Source of the DNA: Caproiciproducens sp. NJN-50
GTDB lineage: Bacteria; Bacillota; Clostridia; Oscillospirales; Acutalibacteraceae
Direction: 5' to 3'
NCBI RefSeq assembly: GCF_004103755.1
Contig: NZ_CP035283.1
Span: 2,294,001-2,358,000 of the forward strand
Length of the DNA stretch: 64,000 nucleotides
Both the position numbers and the translations under genes were made by a program. The notes under the pieces were generated by a model that saw only the letters and a list, made by a program, of their open reading frames with translations, had not been told where the DNA came from and ran no database searches. Positions 59,687-64,000 of this stretch are shown one piece after another; positions within the stretch are counted from its first letter, which is position 1; each line of letters opens with the position of its first letter.

Positions 59687-60636
59687 ATAAGGTTGTCAGT
59701 CTTATCAAGGAAAGGGCCATCTATGTTGCTTTTGTCGCTTTGTTCATCGTTTTTTCGTGCCTGAGCAGCGACTTTTTGACCTCGACCAACCTGCTTAACA
59801 TCACCCGGCAGATTGCCGTGCTCGGCGTCGCCTCTGTCGGCATGACATATGTGATTCTGATTGGCGGCATTGATCTTTCGGCCGGCTCGATCATTACATT
59901 TGTGAACATTATCGCGGCGTATCTCATGGTCAATTCCGGCATGAACATGTGGCTTGCAATCCTGATTTCGCTGATTGCAAGCACCGGTATCGGTTTTCTG
60001 AACGGTTTTCTGGTGGCAAACCTCAACATTCCATCGCTGATTGTCACGTTCGCTTCCCAGACGATTTTTGAGGGTCTTGCCTATATCATCTCAAACGGCA
60101 TGCCGATTTTCGGCTTTCCAAAGAGCTTTGCAACGATCGGGCAGGGATATCTCGGTTTCATCCCGGTGCCGGCCATCATCATGATCGTTGCTTTCCTCAT
60201 TGGCGGCTTCCTTCTCAACAAGACCTATTTTGGCAGGTATTTCTACGCGCTTGGCGGTAATGAGATGGCATCGCGGATGGCCGGTATCCGGACCAAACGG
60301 GTGAAATATCTGATTTTCTCGCTGTCTGGGCTCTTTGCGGGCATCGCCGGAATTATCATGCTTTCGCGCACGAATTCAGGCCAGCCAACAGCCGGCAAAG
60401 GATATGAATTCCAGATCATCACCGCTGTCGCGCTGGGCGGCGTTAGCTTGGCAGGCGGTTCCGGAGAGCTTTCAAATGTTGTGGCCGGCGTGCTGATTAT
60501 GGGCATTTTGAAGAACGGCATGGTTCTGCTGAATGTCAGCGAATATGTTCAGATGGTTGTCGTAGGGATCATCCTTCTGCTGGCCGTTGGGTTTGACTGC
60601 ATCCAAAAGAGAAAGCTTGGCTACACGAACCACTGA
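59683..60636 (+). CDS. Sugar ABC transporter permease, RbsC type
   Basis: 317 residues, about 9-10 helices. Its ATG overlaps the ATPase stop (ATGA). Conserved pieces are LGVASVGMTYVILIGGIDLSAGSI, IGFLNGFLVANLNIPSLIVTFASQTIFEGLAYI, YALGGNEMASRMAGIRTKRVK and TAVALGGVSLAGGSGELSNVVAGVLIMGILKNGMVLLNV. The family works as a dimer with the double ATPase. Last gene of the polyol operon. Confidence 0.94.
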   Translation: MNKVVSLIKERAIYVAFVALFIVFSCLSSDFLTSTNLLNITRQIAVLGVASVGMTYVILIGGIDLSAGSIITFVNIIAAYLMVNSGMNMWLAILISLIASTGIGFLNGFLVANLNIPSLIVTFASQTIFEGLAYIISNGMPIFGFPKSFATIGQGYLGFIPVPAIIMIVAFLIGGFLLNKTYFGRYFYALGGNEMASRMAGIRTKRVKYLIFSLSGLFAGIAGIIMLSRTNSGQPTAGKGYEFQIITAVALGGVSLAGGSGELSNVVAGVLIMGILKNGMVLLNVSEYVQMVVVGIILLLAVGFDCIQKRKLGYTNH

Positions 60637-60696
60637 CGGCATGCGGCGGCCGTCTGACGGTATCGTACAGCAGGCCCCCTCGCAATCTCCCCGTGC

Positions 60697-60728
60697 AAAG
60701 GCCGGCGCCGAAACGGCGCCGGCCTTTG
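60697..60728 (+). terminator. Terminator of the polyol operon
   Basis: AAAGGCCGGCGCCG, loop AA, CGGCGCCGGCCTTTG: strong GC stem with a short T run. Confidence 0.85.
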
Positions 60729-60896
60729 CTCTGCCCTGTTACTGAAGCCGTCACAGCTCCCGCCGTACTTTCCGAGCCATCATCCGTGAAAGCCCGCCAA
60801 ACTCACGCTTTTGTTGGGCGGGATCGCCGTCATCATTTAATTCTTTTACGTAAAATATTCACCATGCATCTGTGGCTCATTCTATATCCCGGATTT

Positions 60897-63035
60897 TTAC
60901 TGCCGGGACAATTCTTTCCCTGCCGTTTTTACATTCAGCATTCCGCATACCTTACGGAGTGTAAATCGGTAGAAGCCCCAAATCCCGGCGCTGATGCCTA
61001 ATACAATACACAGGCAGACCACCAGACTGGAGATCTCGCTTTGTGTGATCTGATTGTCGTTGAGATACAAAATCATGACGTAGCAGATGCAGGTAAGCAG
61101 TGTTCCGATGAGGCCCGGCACACCAAACACTGCTGATATCTGCCCCCGAATAGAGCAGTACAGATAGTTTGGCGCCGCTCCCAGATGCCGCAGGTCATCG
61201 TATATCTGCCGATTGTTCAAGGCGATGGTCAGGCAGCGCGTATGGCTGATGACCAGAACGGCGGCAAAGCAGACAATGGAAATGAAAATAAACAGCATCA
61301 GGAAAACCGCGTAAGTTGCTATCAAGTCGTTTCGGTCAAGCACACGGAACTGTGGGGCATATTTCCAGTGCATTTTAAAAAGCGCCGAGCCCCGGTCCCG
61401 ATAGCTGACCTTCACCAGCGAAGTCTCATCGCCCCAGTAGGTTTCTCCGGCCTCTTCCGCCGCGATCTTTTCAACCCGGTCGTAAGCATCCTCATACTCC
61501 TGTTCGGGGCTGAAATGGTCAACAATGGAATTGTAAAGCCCTTTTGCAAAATCATAAGTTTGCATCACGTCCTTCACATCGAAAAATACGATTGTTTCTC
61601 GCCAGGAACGCACCAATCCGTCCGTAATTGTCTTATAGTCAGCATCGTCCAGAACGTAATAGGTGATAAAGTTGGAATACGCCAGCATATCGTCGCGCAA
61701 ATACTCCTGAAACGAAACACTCAGCGTTTTCCGGGTAGTCATGTTGGTCAGCAGAAGAGTGTCGGATGGCTTTGAATCACCATTGGCGGCTTCCTTCGAC
61801 AAGACAACGGCCAATTTTCCCGGTTGAATCTGAACGCTCTGCCCCGTCATTTTATTGAAATTACTTTCTGAAATGTAGTTGCCCTCTCCAAGTAGCTTTC
61901 GGTATTCATAATGGTATTTGCCGCTGTCGTCCGTGATCTGCTGATTGCCGTCGTGTGCCAGAACCGCTGTCTCGGCATCCTTCCAATCGGTGATCGTCAC
62001 ACTGTCTTTAGAGGCCATCGCTTCAATTTCGTCCTTCGTCAGCATATTCTGATCTTCACAGTATCGAAACGCATAGTCGACAGGCCGCTGATCAACGCGG
62101 TACGTCGATCCGGCAGACATGGTGGGGGTATAAAAAGCGGCGAAATACGCTCCGGCGATCAAAACCGTAAGGACCAGCATGCTGTTCACTGTCTGCCTGC
62201 CCTGAAACTTCATCATGCTGCGGGAAATGATATGCCGGTACCTGTTCTTGCCGCTCCGCCACCCGCGAATGACGGTATGCAGCAGCACCATATAGAGGCC
62301 GATGATCAACGGAAGATAGAAAATACTAAGCCATGCGGGAGGATAAGCCGAAAACAGCGCCTCGTAGAGACGCGGCACCAAGTACCCGCCAAGTCCGCCG
62401 GCAAATAGGAACCCGATGCCGAGCGGCCCGAACCAAGGTTTCACATCGCGGATGGGTTCGGATTTGCGCTGTTCATTAACCACGTCCATGATGTCGGTGC
62501 GGCGGACCAGCTTTGTTCCCATCAGAAACAGTGCCAGAATCGTGTACAGGGCAAACGCCGCGGTGAACAGGTACGCTTTCGGGTCAAAGGACAGCACCAT
62601 TTCCTGGGTGTCCACAAGAAAAAGCCGAAAAAGCTGCCAGATACACCACGCAAGCGGAGCGCCTGAAATCGCCCCCGCCACGCAGGAGCCGACCGCCACA
62701 GCCGCAAGCTCCCGGAAAAGCAGGCCGCGGATCTGTTTGCGGGAAGCTCCCAGAGCCATAAGAATTCCGGCTTCCCGTGATTTATACCGAAAGAAAAGGG
62801 ACGATGCGTAAGCCGTGAAAACTCCGCAGCCAACGACGGCCAAGGCGAAAATCATCATGACCTGCTTGCGGGAATCCCCGCCCTCCGGCAGAATCGTGAG
62901 GACGGTGGGAGAACGCATCATGCAAACGTAAGCCGTAATGAGCAGCACCGAAACGAAAATACATAAAACCAGCAGCGTATACTGCCTGCGATTTCGGCGG
63001 CGGAGCGCAGCGCTGACTTCCCGAAGGTTTCTCAT
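60897..63035 (-). CDS. bceB: BceB-type ABC transporter permease
   Basis: 712 residues. Topology of the peptide-antibiotic resistance permeases: N-terminal helix, FtsX domain with helices 2-4 (IFALAVVGCGVFTAYASSLFFRYKSREAGILMALGASRKQI), a middle pair, a large extracellular domain of about 230 residues (about 315-545), and C-terminal helices with the second FtsX module (CLTIALNNRQIYDDLRHLGAAPNYL). The extracellular domain binds target peptides or the cell-wall lipid they capture. Its ATG overlaps the stop of the ATPase gene. In related systems it also activates a cognate sensor kinase. Confidence 0.9.
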   Translation of the reverse strand: MRNLREVSAALRRRNRRQYTLLVLCIFVSVLLITAYVCMMRSPTVLTILPEGGDSRKQVMMIFALAVVGCGVFTAYASSLFFRYKSREAGILMALGASRKQIRGLLFRELAAVAVGSCVAGAISGAPLAWCIWQLFRLFLVDTQEMVLSFDPKAYLFTAAFALYTILALFLMGTKLVRRTDIMDVVNEQRKSEPIRDVKPWFGPLGIGFLFAGGLGGYLVPRLYEALFSAYPPAWLSIFYLPLIIGLYMVLLHTVIRGWRSGKNRYRHIISRSMMKFQGRQTVNSMLVLTVLIAGAYFAAFYTPTMSAGSTYRVDQRPVDYAFRYCEDQNMLTKDEIEAMASKDSVTITDWKDAETAVLAHDGNQQITDDSGKYHYEYRKLLGEGNYISESNFNKMTGQSVQIQPGKLAVVLSKEAANGDSKPSDTLLLTNMTTRKTLSVSFQEYLRDDMLAYSNFITYYVLDDADYKTITDGLVRSWRETIVFFDVKDVMQTYDFAKGLYNSIVDHFSPEQEYEDAYDRVEKIAAEEAGETYWGDETSLVKVSYRDRGSALFKMHWKYAPQFRVLDRNDLIATYAVFLMLFIFISIVCFAAVLVISHTRCLTIALNNRQIYDDLRHLGAAPNYLYCSIRGQISAVFGVPGLIGTLLTCICYVMILYLNDNQITQSEISSLVVCLCIVLGISAGIWGFYRFTLRKVCGMLNVKTAGKELSRQ

Positions 63036-63781
63036 GCCACTTCACCACTCATTTCCTTAATGGCGGCAAGCAGCGCGTCCTGAAAAGCGCCGCGTTCCAT
63101 CCCCCGTTTTTCCAACATGCTGTGAACAGCGCCGTCCTTCAGCATGATCACCCGGTCGCAGAAGGATGCGGCAAAGCTGTCGTGCGTTACCATGAAAATT
63201 GTGGCGGACAGTTTGTTCCGCGCTTCCTCAAAGGAGGAAATCACCGCCCTGCTGGACTTGGAATCCAGGTTTCCTGTAGGCTCATCCGCCAGAATCATCA
63301 GGGGTTCGTTCATAAGCGCCCGGGCCACAGCGGTCCGCTGTTTTTCACCGCCGGAGATCTCGGCGGGATATTTGTTTTTTATCGCGCCGATGCCGAAGAG
63401 CTCGCAGAGTTCGCCCCCGCGCCGTTCCATCGCCCGGCTGGTATCTCCGCCGATGATCTTGGGCAGCAGGATATTGTCCAGAACGCTCAATCCGTCCAGC
63501 AGCATAAAATCCTGAAAGACAAAACCGAGCTTTTGATTTCGCACTTTCGCAAGGGAATTCTCGTCCATATTTTTCAGTTCCTGTCCGCCCAGCGAAATCT
63601 GCCCGCCTTCAAAGGGGATGTAGCAGGAAATACAGTTGAGCAGCGTCGTTTTTCCGGAGCCGGAAGGCCCCATGACGGCGACAAATTCTCCCTGCGCCAC
63701 GGACAGGCTGACGCCTTTGAGAACCTCATAGGTCATCCTTCCGACCTTGTAGGATTTGCGCAGGCCTTTTACTTGCAGCAT
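63032..63781 (-). CDS. bceA: BceA-type ABC transporter ATPase
   Basis: 249 residues from the ATG at 63779-63781 behind AAAGGTGG; a longer frame to 63958 has no site. Walker A GPSGSGKTT (about 40-48), Q-loop FVFQDFMLLDGLSVLDNILLP, signature ISGGEKQRTAVARAL, Walker B LADEPTGNLDS, H-loop MVTHD. MacB/BceA class. Works with the permease that follows to protect against cell-wall-active peptides. Confidence 0.94.
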   Translation of the reverse strand: MLQVKGLRKSYKVGRMTYEVLKGVSLSVAQGEFVAVMGPSGSGKTTLLNCISCYIPFEGGQISLGGQELKNMDENSLAKVRNQKLGFVFQDFMLLDGLSVLDNILLPKIIGGDTSRAMERRGGELCELFGIGAIKNKYPAEISGGEKQRTAVARALMNEPLMILADEPTGNLDSKSSRAVISSFEEARNKLSATIFMVTHDSFAASFCDRVIMLKDGAVHSMLEKRGMERGAFQDALLAAIKEMSGEVA

Positions 63782-63864
63782 AATAAAAACCACCTTTCCA
63801 TGGTTGAATCTTACCTCAGAAAAGTGGTTTCCGGTTTTGGACCTGTGATAAATGGTTCGTATTT

Positions 63865-63922
63865 TGTAAAGTCCCGCATTCGTCTGCTGAACTTGTAAAG
63901 TTTGGCCGCTGTGGTGTAAAGT
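63865..63922 (-). promoter_or_regulatory. Three TGTAAAGT repeats upstream of bceAB
   Basis: TGTAAAGT at 63865-63872, 63894-63901 and 63915-63922 (ACTTTACA on the minus strand), starts 29 and 21 bases apart, in the 215-base divergent region. Direct repeats at two-turn spacing fit an OmpR-type response regulator. Confidence 0.55.
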
Positions 63923-63996
63923 TTTGCAGCTGTCTGTTTGACCATTTGTTTTTTTCATGCTGATTGTATGTTAAAATCGGTATGGGAGGCGACAGA

Positions 63997-64000
63997 ATGC
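63997..64000 (+). CDS. Start of a gene divergent from bceAB (partial)
   Basis: ATG at 63997-63999 behind GGGAGGCGACAGA, with AT-rich TGTATGTTAAAAT upstream. Only one codon is in the window. By analogy with Bce modules a two-component response regulator is the most likely product, but the sequence does not show it. Confidence 0.5.

Overview
The window looks like the chromosome of a spore-forming, strictly anaerobic member of the Clostridia, most likely Oscillospirales (Ruminococcaceae or Acutalibacteraceae-like). This is an inference. It rests on Gram-positive Shine-Dalgarno sequences almost everywhere, many GTG and TTG starts, tRNA genes with encoded CCA, a GerA spore-germination remnant, an electron-bifurcating type lactate dehydrogenase/EtfAB cluster, superoxide reductase, an encapsulin with its ferritin cargo, and a SPASM peptide maturase. 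Nothing here fixes the species.

Layout. 1-3.6 kb is the end of an integrated element: a truncated parB, parA, an IS200/IS605-type insertion and a serine recombinase that has lost its catalytic domain. 3.66-10 kb holds tRNA-Leu(CAG), an APC permease, a secreted repeat protein, a flavodoxin/ferredoxin (EFR1) protein and an MFS transporter. 10-17 kb carries a minus-strand operon etfB-etfA-lctD-ykvI for lactate or another 2-hydroxy acid, with etfB broken by one base, and a divergent Old-Yellow-Enzyme family reductase. 17-22 kb has tRNA-Val(GAC), a patatin, two tandem tiny acidic proteins, a DUF6020 membrane protein, an orphan DUF1788 (BrxB-like) protein and a divergent PlsY. 22-24 kb is an iron/oxidative stress operon (encapsulated ferritin, encapsulin, desulfoferrodoxin). 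24-27 kb has a ROK glucokinase, a polyprenyl-phosphate sugar transferase, an M23 peptidase and tRNA-Leu(UAA).

27-32.4 kb is an accessory island. Beside tRNA-Leu(UAA) lies the C-terminal scrap of a tyrosine recombinase, spliced to a truncated flavin-binding oxidase gene. Then comes a radical-SAM peptide system: a precursor with eight ACGX tetrapeptides, a SPASM maturase, a nitroreductase, and a divergent HxlR regulator. A graveyard follows, with a chimera of gerA and an FGGY sugar kinase and a PatB/MalY lyase without its N-terminal half, ahead of intact glutaredoxin-like and RidA genes. 32.4-36 kb is sparse and holds a small conserved-looking protein and a MATE efflux pump fused to a cytidylate-kinase-like domain behind an attenuator-like leader.

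36-45.5 kb is a minus-strand catabolic cluster: a tripartite tricarboxylate transporter (tctCBA), an Asp/Glu racemase-like protein, split transketolase, a Dabb protein and a GntR/FadR regulator, preceded by a dead glycerate kinase and an intact 2-hydroxyacid dehydrogenase. 46-50 kb has a non-canonical Nramp transporter, a DapA-family lyase with a LacI-type operator inside its promoter, and the LacI regulator. 50-52.6 kb has a membrane protein, a metallophosphoesterase and a GNAT-YoaP protein. 52.9-60.6 kb is a polyol regulon: ROK repressor, sorbitol/xylitol-type dehydrogenase, VOC protein, fructokinase-like PfkB kinase and a ribose-type ABC importer. The implied route is uptake, oxidation to a ketose and phosphorylation. 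60.9-64 kb is a BceAB-type peptide-antibiotic ABC transporter, diverging from a gene that starts at the very end of the window.
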